From positions 1-50,059 of the forward strand of contig JAZNIU010000010.1 in the NCBI GenBank assembly GCA_045577655.1: a stretch of 50,059 nucleotides of DNA, given 5' to 3'. Below are positions 5,917 to 14,266 of the stretch, one piece after another (the stretch's first letter is position 1; each line of letters starts with the position of its first letter). This stretch comes from RGIG7450 sp045577655 (GTDB lineage Bacteria > Bacillota > Clostridia > RUG12999). Made by a program: the position numbers and the translations under genes. Below the pieces are notes generated by a model. That model was not told the DNA's origin, searched no databases, and was given only the letters and a program-made list of their open reading frames with translations.

Positions 5917-7161
5917 CTATTTTTCATTTTTCAGGACACTTTTCCCTGCCGCTGCTCCGCTTGCAAAGGCAATCTGCAGATTAAATCCGCCGGTATAGCC
6001 GTGAACATCCATAACTTCGCCCGCAAAGTAAAGTCCGCGGACAAGTTTTGATTCCATAGTGGCAGGATTTATTTCTTTTGTATCAACACCGCCTGCCGTT
6101 ACAATTGCCTCGTTTATGGGACGGAAAGATTCCGCATGGAATTCAAGTCCTTTAAGCAGAAAAAGAAGTTTTTTTCTTTCTTCCCTTGTAACCAGATTCA
6201 CTTTTTTGCGAGGGTCTATCCCCGAAAGTTTTACAAAAACGGGAATCGCAGCAGAAGGTAGAATTCCTGAAAGACAGTTTATAAAATCTTTGTTGCTCTT
6301 CTCATTAAAATCACGCAGAATACGGGTATCAAGCGTTTTTTCATCCAGTGCCGGTTTAAAATCCACCGACATTACATATTTTTTATCTGAAATATCTTGC
6401 ATCTGGCAGCTTGCACTGAGCACAAGCGGACCGCTTACTCCAAAATGGGTAAAAAGCATTTCTCCCATATCGGAAAAAACACATTTTTCTCCGTCATAAA
6501 CACTCAGTTTAACATTTTTCAGCGAAAGCCCCTGCATTTCACGTACCCATTTTTCTTCTGTGTTAACGGGCACAAGCGCAGGTTTTATGTCGGTTATATT
6601 ATGCCCCGCTTTTCTGGCAAATCTGTAGCCGTCGCCTGTTGAGCCGGTAACAGAATAGCTCTTCCCGCCGGTAGCAACTATAACCGTTTTTGAGACAAAT
6701 TTTCTACCACCCTCTGTCACAACACCCTTGATTTCTCCGTCCGACACAATTATGTCTTTCACCGTATCACACAGAAGTTTCACGCCCGTCTGCGACAAAT
6801 ATTTTCGCATGGCGTCCACAATATCAAGCGCATTGTCCGACTGTGGAAAAACTCTGTTTCCCCTTTCGGTTTTAAGGGGTACGCCAAGTTCCTCGAAGAA
6901 ATTTATGGTATCTCTTGGGGAAAACCTGTTTATTGCGCTCATAAGAAATTTTTTCCCGCTTATAATATTGTCAAGAACACCTGCCGGGTCGGTATCGTTT
7001 GTAACGTTACATCTGCCTTTGCCGGTAATTCTGAGCTTTTTGCCCAGCGATTTGTTTTTCTCTATTATGAGAACATCAAATCCTCTCTCTGCGCACATTC
7101 CTGCCGCCATCATCCCGGCGGGGCCTCCGCCAACTACTATACAATCAAAAACATACGCCAT
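5917..7161 (-). CDS. HI0933/YhiN-family flavoprotein oxidoreductase
   Basis: 414 residues from the ATG at 7161, which follows GGAGATGAG. The FAD dinucleotide-binding motif VVGGGPAGMMAAG is at the N-terminus. Also present are GKKLRITGKGRCNVTN, diagnostic of the HI0933-like (YhiN) family, VIVATGGKSY in the middle, and a C-terminal segment with TAGGVDTKEINPATMES, GLYFAGEVMDVHGYTGGFN and a final ASG motif. The physiological substrate of these proteins is unknown. It ends 62 bases before cmk, which has its own promoter. Confidence 0.9.
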   Translation of the reverse strand: MAYVFDCIVVGGGPAGMMAAGMCAERGFDVLIIEKNKSLGKKLRITGKGRCNVTNDTDPAGVLDNIISGKKFLMSAINRFSPRDTINFFEELGVPLKTERGNRVFPQSDNALDIVDAMRKYLSQTGVKLLCDTVKDIIVSDGEIKGVVTEGGRKFVSKTVIVATGGKSYSVTGSTGDGYRFARKAGHNITDIKPALVPVNTEEKWVREMQGLSLKNVKLSVYDGEKCVFSDMGEMLFTHFGVSGPLVLSASCQMQDISDKKYVMSVDFKPALDEKTLDTRILRDFNEKSNKDFINCLSGILPSAAIPVFVKLSGIDPRKKVNLVTREERKKLLFLLKGLEFHAESFRPINEAIVTAGGVDTKEINPATMESKLVRGLYFAGEVMDVHGYTGGFNLQIAFASGAAAGKSVLKNEK

Positions 7162-7233
7162 CTTCTCATCTCCTTCACCGGCAAATCTATATATTATTAT
7201 AAATAATATTTCTCTCTGTGTCAATAAACATAA

Positions 7234-7265
7234 AAAGATTGCACAGTAAAACCTGTGCAATCTTT
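7234..7265 (-). terminator. Terminator of the TIM-SIS-YjbQ operon
   Basis: 13-bp perfect stem AAAGATTGCACAG/CTGTGCAATCTTT (7234-7246/7253-7265), 14 bases after the yjbQ-like stop codon. Confidence 0.9.
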
Positions 7266-7279
7266 CAATAAAAATAATC

Positions 7280-7900
7280 TTATCTTTTAAGCTGGAGGTC
7301 GTAGTGAACATCGTAAGCTTTTTCTTCGTCTGTGTACTTGCGGAGTGTGTTGATAACTTCACCGCCATTGTACTTTCTGTCACCTACATCCTCTGTTGTA
7401 CCCATAACTGTTACGTTAAGCTGTCTGCGACGTGCACGAACGTGGTCCCAGTCGATGAAATAGATGTGAGCAAATTCGCCACCATCTAAAACGCCGTCTT
7501 TAATTGTCATTGTTTCGCTTCTGCCGAAGAAAACACTTCTTAAGTGACCGTCTGTGTTCATGCTTGTGAAATCACCCGGTTCGTCAACGTATCTGCCGAA
7601 CTGTGAGTGTATCGGGCCGGGATGACGGTACTGATGTTCTTCTGCAAAATCGGGAATCATTTTTCTCATAATGTCGAGAAGGTCGTGCTGCAGGAATTCG
7701 AGGTCGAATGAATCGATGTCGTGTGAACATTCCTGAACCATTACTGAACAGGTTGTATGGTGAGATGCTATAGCAACTGTGCCATTTTTAATTCCTGACT
7801 CAGCAACAATTTCCATTATTTCTTTTGATACATCGTGAAATGTGGGGATCCAGCCCCTTGACTGAAGTTCCAGTTCTTTCTGAACTACTTTAAATTCCAT
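7280..7900 (-). CDS. YjbQ/UPF0047-family protein
   Basis: 206 residues, longer than the usual 130-150 of UPF0047. Conserved elements are ASHHTTCSVMVQE (H47, H48) near the N-terminus and, in the C-terminal half, a block with NTDGHLRSVFFG, IYFIDWD and RRRQLNV. The extra length is an insertion of about 50 residues between the HTTC motif and the NTDGHL block. Some members are named secondary thiamine-phosphate synthase on the basis of weak side activity; the true reaction is not established. Last gene of a three-gene operon with an SIS isomerase and a TIM-barrel protein. This suggests a role in sugar-phosphate metabolism rather than thiamine synthesis. GGAGG precedes the ATG. Confidence 0.85.
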   Translation of the reverse strand: MEFKVVQKELELQSRGWIPTFHDVSKEIMEIVAESGIKNGTVAIASHHTTCSVMVQECSHDIDSFDLEFLQHDLLDIMRKMIPDFAEEHQYRHPGPIHSQFGRYVDEPGDFTSMNTDGHLRSVFFGRSETMTIKDGVLDGGEFAHIYFIDWDHVRARRRQLNVTVMGTTEDVGDRKYNGGEVINTLRKYTDEEKAYDVHYDLQLKR

Positions 7901-7931
7901 TTTTCTTTCCTCCGTTTATATTATAATTTTA

Positions 7932-8525
7932 TTATTTGTTCAATCTTTCTCCAACAGCGCCACCCGGATGAATGAGGGCAAACTGTTCGTTTTTATAGTC
8001 TGTTTCTTCAATAAGCGCTGTCTGCAATGCATGGAATATCATACAAAGCGCAGTTGTTGAAGTTGTTCCCTGGGAATTGTATTTGTCTGTTTCCCTGTTG
8101 ACATATTGTTTTAAAACCACGTCCGCCTGAAGAGCAAGCGGAGATTCTAAGTTTTCTGTAACAGTGATAATTTTCACGCCTTTGGCTTTGCAGATATCCA
8201 CTATGGGAAGAAGTTCTTTTGTTTTTCCGCCACGGGACGCAAAAACCATAACATCATTTTCCTGCAGATATCCTGTTGCTCCGTGTATTGCTTCTGCCGG
8301 AGAAATAAATCTTGCCGGACGTTCTATACAGCACATAAGGTGGCAAAAATGCTGGCAGATTATGCCACTATGGCCGCTGCCCGAAGCGCCGATTCTCTCT
8401 GCGTTCTTTAAAAGTTCAACTGCTTTTGAAAAAGCTTCTTCATCAAAATAGTCGAGCATTTTTTCTATACATTCAGCCTCTGTTTTATAGGCTTGTTTTG
8501 CCTGCTTTAATGCCTCTTGTCTCAT
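7932..8525 (-). CDS. SIS-domain sugar-phosphate isomerase
   Basis: 197 residues forming a single SIS domain. It has RIGASGSGHSG for phosphosugar binding, FASRGGKTKELLPIVDICK for the second phosphate-contact segment and IHPGGAVGERL at the C-terminus, as in KdsD/GutQ arabinose-5-phosphate isomerases. It lacks the CBS domains of those enzymes, so size is closer to 6-phospho-3-hexuloisomerase. It probably interconverts an aldose and a ketose phosphate; the substrate is not readable from sequence. AAGGAG precedes the ATG. It lies between the TIM-like and YjbQ-like genes with short gaps of 14 and 31 bases. Confidence 0.85.
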   Translation of the reverse strand: MRQEALKQAKQAYKTEAECIEKMLDYFDEEAFSKAVELLKNAERIGASGSGHSGIICQHFCHLMCCIERPARFISPAEAIHGATGYLQENDVMVFASRGGKTKELLPIVDICKAKGVKIITVTENLESPLALQADVVLKQYVNRETDKYNSQGTTSTTALCMIFHALQTALIEETDYKNEQFALIHPGGAVGERLNK

Positions 8526-8539
8526 ATGTAATTCTCCTT

Positions 8540-9241
8540 TTATTTATGAAGCTCGTCCCATGCTTTTCTTACAGCAGCAATCATTTCTTCTGCAAGAGCA
8601 AGCGGGTTTTCTGCCTTTGCAATAGCACTTGAACAACCGGAAGCCGATGAGCCGGCTTTTATGATGTTATAACAGTCTTCACCCTTGCTTATACCTGCTG
8701 ACGGGAAAGGCTTAATATCCGGATTTATGTCTTTTATGCATTTGATAACTTCGTCAACATATTCTTTGTCTGCCGGTCTTCCTGTGCCGATAAGCTCGGT
8801 TGGTTCTGCAACTAAAATGTTTGGTCCGAGTTTTGCAATTGCTTGTACCTCTTCAACGCTGTCTGCACATACCATTGTGGCAAGGCCGATTTCATCTGCT
8901 CTTTTAATTGCTTCGGCTATTTCATCAAGCGTGAGTTTATGTTCGGCATGGTTAAGCATTACACCTACTGCACCGGCTGCTTTTAAAGCTTCCGGCAGTG
9001 TTCTTCCCATTCCTTTGCCCACGGGCAAACTATCCATATGCTGGGAATATACATGTATTCTCTTTGTGTTTTTTGCAATATTAAAAATTTCAGTATCAGG
9101 AACATCCAGAACAATATCAACATCATATTTTTCCGAAAGTTCGTCAAGACCTTTTGCAATATCTAAAAGGACATCTCCATACATATAGCATTTGGGTCCA
9201 TATTCAAAAAACGGTTCTTTAATTGCATAATCTTTATACAT
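8540..9241 (-). CDS. Archaeal-type triose-phosphate isomerase-like protein
   Basis: 233 residues from the ATG at 9241. A longer frame to 9322 is excluded because it would start upstream of the -10 box at 9282-9287. The protein resembles the short archaeal TIM branch: YSQHMDSLPVGKGMGRTLPE, MLNHAEH with the catalytic histidine H98, VAEPTELIGTG with the catalytic glutamate E146, and PSAGISKGEDC. The usual N-terminal NxK is replaced by a FFEYGPKCYMYG segment, so substrate handling may differ from glyceraldehyde-3-phosphate/DHAP isomerisation. First gene of the operon with the SIS isomerase and YjbQ. It is likely an isomerase for another short sugar phosphate, though a backup TIM cannot be excluded. 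Confidence 0.82.
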   Translation of the reverse strand: MYKDYAIKEPFFEYGPKCYMYGDVLLDIAKGLDELSEKYDVDIVLDVPDTEIFNIAKNTKRIHVYSQHMDSLPVGKGMGRTLPEALKAAGAVGVMLNHAEHKLTLDEIAEAIKRADEIGLATMVCADSVEEVQAIAKLGPNILVAEPTELIGTGRPADKEYVDEVIKCIKDINPDIKPFPSAGISKGEDCYNIIKAGSSASGCSSAIAKAENPLALAEEMIAAVRKAWDELHK

Positions 9242-9281
9242 ATTTTCTTTTTCTCTCCCCGTACTTTTTATCTTCTTAATT

Positions 9282-9310
9282 ATTATATATTGTTTCTCTT
9301 TTTTTGTCAA
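9282..9310 (-). promoter_or_regulatory. Promoter of the TIM-SIS-YjbQ operon
   Basis: Minus strand perfect TTGACA (9305-9310) and TATAAT (9282-9287) with a 17-base spacer. The bases after the -35 (AAAAAAAGAG) resemble those at the FGGY-kinase operon promoter (14267-14295). Confidence 0.9.
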
Positions 9311-9347
9311 TAAAAAGTGCAATTTTTCAGCAAAAACAACATTTTTC

Positions 9348-9376
9348 TTGACAGACCCCGTTAATGATTATATAAT
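9348..9376 (+). promoter_or_regulatory. Promoter of the ygjV-like gene
   Basis: Perfect TTGACA (9348-9353) and TATAAT (9371-9376) with a 17-base spacer, divergent from the TIM operon promoter with 37 bases between the two -35 boxes. Confidence 0.9.
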
Positions 9377-9411
9377 GACTATGCATCAAAAATTATGATG
9401 GGAGTTTTTCT

Positions 9412-9927
9412 ATGCAGATACTGATAAGAGGGCTTGGAATAATCGGTCTCATTTTGTGTGTCATACCATTTCAGTTTAAAAAACACAAAAATATTGTACT
9501 GTGCAAAATGTTGTCCGAGCTTTCTTTTGCCATACAATATTTTCTTATGGGAGCATTTACGGGTGCCTGGATTGACTTGATTTCGGGCGCCAGAAACTTT
9601 CTTTTTTACAGACTTGTGAAGAAAAACCGCTCCACCCTGCCGGTGATGATAGTTTTTTCTCTGTTTGTAATAGCCCTTGGGATATATTCCTGGGCAGGCC
9701 CAATAAGCTTGCTTCCTGTAATAGCTAAACTTTTAACCACTGTATCCTATGGATTAAAAAACGAAAAATATCTCCGCATCATCACACTTCCCTCCTGCAT
9801 TTTCTGGATCAGCTACAATTTTATGATCGGCGGCTGGGAAGCCATGATATCAGATTTTCTTTCTCTTTTCTCAATACTTATTGCAATGTTTAAATTTGAT
9901 ATTCTCCCCAAAGTTAAGAAAAACTAA
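9412..9927 (+). CDS. YgjV-family inner membrane protein
   Basis: 171 residues with about five or six hydrophobic segments. It shows the YgjV (Imp-YgjV) pattern: FxxKKHKNIVLCKMLSELSF, a central AWIDLISGARNFLFYRLV, LLPVIAKLLTTVSYG and a late CIFWISYNFMIGGW. The function of the family is unknown. Its three-helix repeat organisation has made some compare it with small sugar transporters. Its position between two sugar-catabolic operons is compatible with uptake or efflux of a sugar, but that is inference. A GATGGGAG site precedes the ATG. Confidence 0.8.
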   Translation: MQILIRGLGIIGLILCVIPFQFKKHKNIVLCKMLSELSFAIQYFLMGAFTGAWIDLISGARNFLFYRLVKKNRSTLPVMIVFSLFVIALGIYSWAGPISLLPVIAKLLTTVSYGLKNEKYLRIITLPSCIFWISYNFMIGGWEAMISDFLSLFSILIAMFKFDILPKVKKN

Positions 9928-9939
9928 TTTTATACAACA

Positions 9940-9968
9940 AAAAACCACTTGCAGTGCAAGTGGTTTTT
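9940..9968. terminator. Bidirectional terminator
   Basis: Near-perfect palindrome AAAAACCACTTGC/GCAAGTGGTTTTT around 9954, between the converging ygjV-like and nagB-like genes. Confidence 0.9.
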
Positions 9969-9983
9969 CTATATTTATTGGTA

Positions 9984-10958
9984 TTAGTATCCAACTTTTT
10001 CCCAGCATTCAAACGGAGCTGCAAGTTCTTCGCTGATATAAACCTGAGTTTTCTTTGTCTGAAGCATTGAGCTGGGAAGGTAAGGTGTAACAGGACCGTG
10101 TGTGCACAGACGGCTTGTCATTCTCTGCCATGAAGAGAATGTACCGCATGTTGCAAGTGCATGAACTTCAATTCTTTCCTTTGCACGCATTACATCGAGA
10201 GGTCCGATAGTTGCTGCGCAAGGAGGAACGTTGGCAATATCACCTGACTGACCGAATGTACCATTAAGAGAGTTCTGCATAATGGTCATGGGGTGAAGTT
10301 TAACAATCTGTGCAGGCTGATTGAGCCATTCTTCAATATCACCGCTGCCGATGAATTCAGGAATAGGATCAACAAATGCCATATGACCAGCCCAACCGGG
10401 AGATGTTGATGCAATATCAGCACCTGTTCCTTCTGTAATATCGTCAATTATCTTGGAATAATCTTTGATATTTGCGTTTGTGGGGAAGTGAACATTTTCC
10501 ATAGGCATACGGAGTTTTTCATCAATCTGATAGTAGAGATACTTAATCATAGAATGTGCAAAACCTGCTTCGTATGTAATAGGAGCAATGTTGCCACTTT
10601 CGTCTGCCCATTCATCTTCAGCTACAAGGTGAACTTTGCGGCAGTCAATGCCGAAATAGTTGATAAGCTGTGCAAGAGGAATGTATGTGTCGGGCTCGGG
10701 GTTGCCGAGAATCATAGTGAAGCTTTTGCCTGCTTCAGATGCTGCTCTGAGGCGTTCAAAAAGTGTTGCTATGAGAACCGGATGGGGGTTCATCATAACT
10801 TTTACGTTAAATTCAGGATGCCACCAATCTTCTCTCTTTTCAAGATCCTTGCCACTAAGACTGCGAACATATTCGCAAACCTTTTTGTCCTTGAAAGGAA
10901 CAAAATCATGCGGCTTAAAATCAAATTTTGTTGCCGGATCAGTAATAAAATTACTCAT
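9984..10958 (-). CDS. NagB-like sugar-phosphate isomerase/deaminase with altered active site
   Basis: 324 residues, about 60 more than E. coli NagB, the extra mostly at the N-terminus. The NagB/sugar isomerase fold is shown by MILGNPEPDTYIPL, HLVAEDEWAD (D115 at the NagB D72 position) and SPGWAGHMAFVDP. Aligned with NagB GVDGHIAFNEP, the catalytic D141 becomes A190, H143 is kept as H192 and E148 becomes D197. It is therefore unlikely to be a standard glucosamine-6-phosphate deaminase and may act on a related amino-sugar or keto-sugar phosphate. Last gene of the kinase, NagA-like, CBM9-like and NagB-like operon. AAGGAG precedes the ATG. Confidence 0.8.
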   Translation of the reverse strand: MSNFITDPATKFDFKPHDFVPFKDKKVCEYVRSLSGKDLEKREDWWHPEFNVKVMMNPHPVLIATLFERLRAASEAGKSFTMILGNPEPDTYIPLAQLINYFGIDCRKVHLVAEDEWADESGNIAPITYEAGFAHSMIKYLYYQIDEKLRMPMENVHFPTNANIKDYSKIIDDITEGTGADIASTSPGWAGHMAFVDPIPEFIGSGDIEEWLNQPAQIVKLHPMTIMQNSLNGTFGQSGDIANVPPCAATIGPLDVMRAKERIEVHALATCGTFSSWQRMTSRLCTHGPVTPYLPSSMLQTKKTQVYISEELAAPFECWEKVGY

Positions 10959-11004
10959 TGTTTTTTCTCCTTTTATAATAATATTTCAATTTTAAAAAAT
11001 TGCA

Positions 11005-11619
11005 CTAATCAGTAAATTCCATAATACCGAAATATTCAGGCATATGGAAAGAAAGCTCTTCCTGAGCCGGAACCGCACTCCAAGCCAGATAGTGCGGAGG
11101 ATTTGATAAATCTGAGCATTTGTAGCAGTTTGCACGAACCTTTTTACCCGGTTTTATTTCAAAGTTCGGGAAGAAATGACGGATAAAAGTGTAGGGAACT
11201 TTATAGTAAATTTCCCAACCGTCTTTAGTCATTGAAATCTTAGGTTCAAATATATTTTTCTGCTCGTCAGGGACAAGCCTTACAAGCTCGGTAAGACTTT
11301 TCCCCAGGCCGAGGAAAAGACAGCCGTTTGCGTTGAACTCAAAATTGAAGTATCTTATATCATCATCCATCGGCGAGAAGAAAAATTCAAGACAGCTGTC
11401 TTCGCAGGGCATACCAAGCGGTCCTTTTTCAACCGCACGGATTTCCTCTTCCACAGTTGAAAGATGAACATAAATTGCTTCATCATTATAACAAATCTGC
11501 GCCCCCGCAGTAATTGTATCGGGAGTGTTTTCATACGGAACATCAATGCTTAAAGAAGGAATGGTGCTCCAGTCTGGCTTGCCGCAGAATTTTTTTATTT
11601 TATATTCTTTCATTTGCAT
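11005..11619 (-). CDS. CBM9-like domain protein, apparently cytoplasmic
   Basis: 204 residues resembling a stand-alone carbohydrate-binding family 9-like domain: QICYNDEAIYVHL, EDSCLEFFFSP, YFNFEFNANG, then GWEIYYKVPY and FRANCYK-like strands. No signal peptide is visible, so it is probably cytoplasmic, unusual for a domain better known in secreted enzymes. The start is ambiguous: the first ATG (11619) is only a few bases from GGGAAAG, while the third codon (11613) is better spaced. Within the operon it may bind the sugar intermediate or be an unrecognised enzyme or sensor. Confidence 0.7.
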   Translation of the reverse strand: MQMKEYKIKKFCGKPDWSTIPSLSIDVPYENTPDTITAGAQICYNDEAIYVHLSTVEEEIRAVEKGPLGMPCEDSCLEFFFSPMDDDIRYFNFEFNANGCLFLGLGKSLTELVRLVPDEQKNIFEPKISMTKDGWEIYYKVPYTFIRHFFPNFEIKPGKKVRANCYKCSDLSNPPHYLAWSAVPAQEELSFHMPEYFGIMEFTD

Positions 11620-11653
11620 TCTTTCCCGTTCATAATAATTTTTATCATTTAAA

Positions 11654-12790
11654 TTATTTTACTATTTTACCTTTCAATATGGTATTCTTCACATTAAACC
11701 ACTCATCAACGATAATGAGGTTTGCAATATTGCCCTTCTTTATTGAGCCTATTTCGGGCATATTCAAAAGGCGTGAGGGGTTAAGGGCTGCATACTTAAA
11801 CACATCGCAAATACTGCCGCCTGTATGCACCATCATATTATGGCAGGCTATGTCAAGTGTCAGCTTGCTTCCTGCTATATCTCCGCCCCAGTCGAAGTTG
11901 ATATCGAACGCCTCCTCAAGGCCGGGAAGCGGCGGACCGTCTGCAACGAAAGAGTCAGCGATAAGAATAATCTTGTCCTGCCCCTTAATCTTCTTAACAA
12001 GACGAATCATATACGGATGCACATGAACACCCATCGAATCGCAGATAAGCTCTGCATAAATATCGCTGTTATAATTTACTGTTTCGTCAACACATACGCC
12101 ACGTACCTCAGGATAGTTTTCAAGAGTTCCTGTTGCATTTGTGTGATGTGTTCCAAGCTTAAGTCCGTAGGGCATAAGTGCCTCAATCTGCTCGGGAGTA
12201 GCCTCGGAATGAGCAACGGAGAAGACTATTTCGGGGATTTCACGCTTTACATACTTCACAAAGTCGAGTATGCCCTCTCTTTCGGGGGCAACGCACCAAA
12301 CTTTTGCAAATCCCTTTGCCGCCTCTACCACCTCGGCATAGTCCTTTTCAACGATAGCGTCCTTCCACACATTCTTTTCCTTGTCACAACCAAAATCGGG
12401 GTTAAGGTAGGGACCCTCCATATAAACACCTATGATATTCTGACATTCGCCGTTTGCAATAGCATCACGGTATTTTTTTATGGCATCAAGATGCTCCTGT
12501 TTATTCATACTGTAAAACAGTGCCGGCAAAACAGAGGTAACACCGTGGTCAAGAAGAGTTCTTGAGCATTTTACGGGGTCATCATGAAAATATGTCGTTC
12601 CGTCAGCATGGGTATGTATATCGATAAGACCGGGGCCTACAAACTTTCCCTGTGCATCAATCACCTCTGCCCCATCCGGGATTGCAAGCTTTTTGCCAAA
12701 ATCCACAATTCTATCACCCTCTATAAGAAGGATCGCATCGGGGATATAATGGTCTTTCATAACAAGTGTTGCATTTTTTATGGCAATCAT
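11654..12790 (-). CDS. NagA-like N-acetylglucosamine-6-phosphate deacetylase
   Basis: 378 residues, the usual NagA length. Metal and catalytic positions are visible: DIHTHADG (H59, H61), YMEGPYLNP (E125), CVAPE (167-170), SVAHSEATPEQ (H194), GTHHTNAT (H215/H216) and IADSF with D279 as general acid/base. The amidohydrolase tail ends GSIKKGNIANLIIVDEW. It hydrolyses an N-acetyl amino-sugar 6-phosphate to amino sugar phosphate and acetate; the exact sugar is not fixed. It lies 20 bases downstream of the FGGY kinase with AAGGAG before the ATG. All catalytic residues are present, in contrast with the NagB-like partner. Confidence 0.88.
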   Translation of the reverse strand: MIAIKNATLVMKDHYIPDAILLIEGDRIVDFGKKLAIPDGAEVIDAQGKFVGPGLIDIHTHADGTTYFHDDPVKCSRTLLDHGVTSVLPALFYSMNKQEHLDAIKKYRDAIANGECQNIIGVYMEGPYLNPDFGCDKEKNVWKDAIVEKDYAEVVEAAKGFAKVWCVAPEREGILDFVKYVKREIPEIVFSVAHSEATPEQIEALMPYGLKLGTHHTNATGTLENYPEVRGVCVDETVNYNSDIYAELICDSMGVHVHPYMIRLVKKIKGQDKIILIADSFVADGPPLPGLEEAFDINFDWGGDIAGSKLTLDIACHNMMVHTGGSICDVFKYAALNPSRLLNMPEIGSIKKGNIANLIIVDEWFNVKNTILKGKIVK

Positions 12791-12810
12791 ATTTTTCTCC
12801 TTATATGTTT

Positions 12811-14211
12811 TTATTTTACCGGGTTATTCAGCAAACTGTCAGCTTTTTTATAGTTTTCATAAGCTTTTATATAATCAACATCTGTTGGCTCATATTTGTC
12901 TTTTATGCCAATCAAATGCACAACATCTTCAACCGATTTAAAAAGCCCTACTCCAACACCTGCGAGAATCGCGCCGCCAAGACAGGCAGTTTCCTTGTTT
13001 TTAAGTGTGACAAGTGTTTTCTTTGTCATATCCGCTTTCATCTGACACCAGAGCGGGCTGTTAGCTCCCCCGCCCATAGCACGGATTTCACTTATATCAA
13101 GGTTTAAATAGTCAAGATTTTCTTTCAAAGTGCAGGAAATGGATTCCATTATACTTCTGACAAAATGGCCTCTTGTATGTTCGGGAGTGAGCCCCGTAAA
13201 GCTGCCCCTTGCGTCAGGGTTGTATTTCGGCATTGTAGACCCGCACAGATATGGCAAAAATGTCAGCCCGTCACAACCGGGTGCAACATTTTCTGCAAGC
13301 AAGTCAAGCTCGCCGAAAGAAAAGTTTTCACACAGTGCATTTTTGAACCATTTAAGCGCCATACCCGCCGTGGATGACCACATAAGCAAACAGTATTTTC
13401 CGTCGTAATTATAATGGAAGGGTATTATGCTTTTTTCATCATATTCCGGAATGGTGTCACACGGGCAGAAAACAACCATTGTTGTTCCTGTCATCTCGCT
13501 TACCGTGCCTTTTTTAACAACGCCGGCACCAATTGCGCCCGAAACCTGGTCCATAGCGCCTGTTACAACTTTTATATCGCCATAGCCCCCGACATACACA
13601 CCGCTGTCCAAAAGCTTTGGCAGCATTTTTTCGCCCACTCCGATAAAGTCGAGCATTTCTTGCCACCAGTCCGCCTTGTTTATGTCGAAATATATGGTAG
13701 ACGACTGAAGTGTTTTTTCAGTCACAAATTTTCCTGTAAGTTTAAAAAGCAGATAATCTTCCAGCAAAAATATCTTTTTTGTTTTTGCCCAGATTTCCGG
13801 CTCGTTACGTTTCACCCACAAAAGTTTACAAGCGGGCCATGTAGCCGTAATCTCTGGCTGACCTGTCATTTTGTAGACATATTCTCTGCCAAAATGCTTT
13901 TCAATGATTTCCGCTTCCTCAGTTGCCCTGTTATCAAGCCACACAATTGCTTTTCTTACAGGATTTCCCTCCTCATCGGTTAAAATGAGTGTTTCGCACT
14001 GAGTATCTATGGCAAGAGCATCAACCGTAATTTCAAGGTTTTCAAGCTCTGTTTTAACAATTTCCCAGTATTTTTCCGCACCAAACTCCACAATGTCGTC
14101 GTGCGATTCAATTATATAATCAATATTTGAGGAACATAGCATTTCAAGTTTTTCATTGAAAACTGCCGTTTTCACCGACGTTGTTCCAACATCAATTCCC
14201 ATTAAATTCAT
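12811..14211 (-). CDS. FGGY-family carbohydrate kinase
   Basis: 466 residues from the ATG at 14211, which follows GGAGGG by eight bases. N-terminal phosphate motif MGIDVGTTSVKTAVF, then AIDTQCETLILTDEEG, VWLDNRA and TGAMDQVSGAIGAGV in the middle. Also GLTFLPYLCGSTMP and the C-terminal nucleotide-binding MGGGANSPLWCQMKADM. Closest in appearance to xylulokinase-type members, but FGGY substrates cannot be assigned from motifs. First gene of the operon, so it probably provides the phosphorylated substrate for the downstream NagA-like and NagB-like enzymes. Confidence 0.88.
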   Translation of the reverse strand: MNLMGIDVGTTSVKTAVFNEKLEMLCSSNIDYIIESHDDIVEFGAEKYWEIVKTELENLEITVDALAIDTQCETLILTDEEGNPVRKAIVWLDNRATEEAEIIEKHFGREYVYKMTGQPEITATWPACKLLWVKRNEPEIWAKTKKIFLLEDYLLFKLTGKFVTEKTLQSSTIYFDINKADWWQEMLDFIGVGEKMLPKLLDSGVYVGGYGDIKVVTGAMDQVSGAIGAGVVKKGTVSEMTGTTMVVFCPCDTIPEYDEKSIIPFHYNYDGKYCLLMWSSTAGMALKWFKNALCENFSFGELDLLAENVAPGCDGLTFLPYLCGSTMPKYNPDARGSFTGLTPEHTRGHFVRSIMESISCTLKENLDYLNLDISEIRAMGGGANSPLWCQMKADMTKKTLVTLKNKETACLGGAILAGVGVGLFKSVEDVVHLIGIKDKYEPTDVDYIKAYENYKKADSLLNNPVK

Positions 14212-14266
14212 AAAATTTACCCTCCGGCCGGACTGCAAAAATCAGACCTTTGTTTTCTATATATTT

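Noticed and set aside
9412..9927. Classic SemiSWEET sugar transporter
   Set aside because: The length of 171 residues with about six hydrophobic segments and the sequence pattern fit YgjV better than the roughly 90-residue SemiSWEETs.
13130..13983. Plus-strand frames opposite the FGGY kinase
   Set aside because: Antisense shadow frames without ribosome binding sites or recognisable domains.
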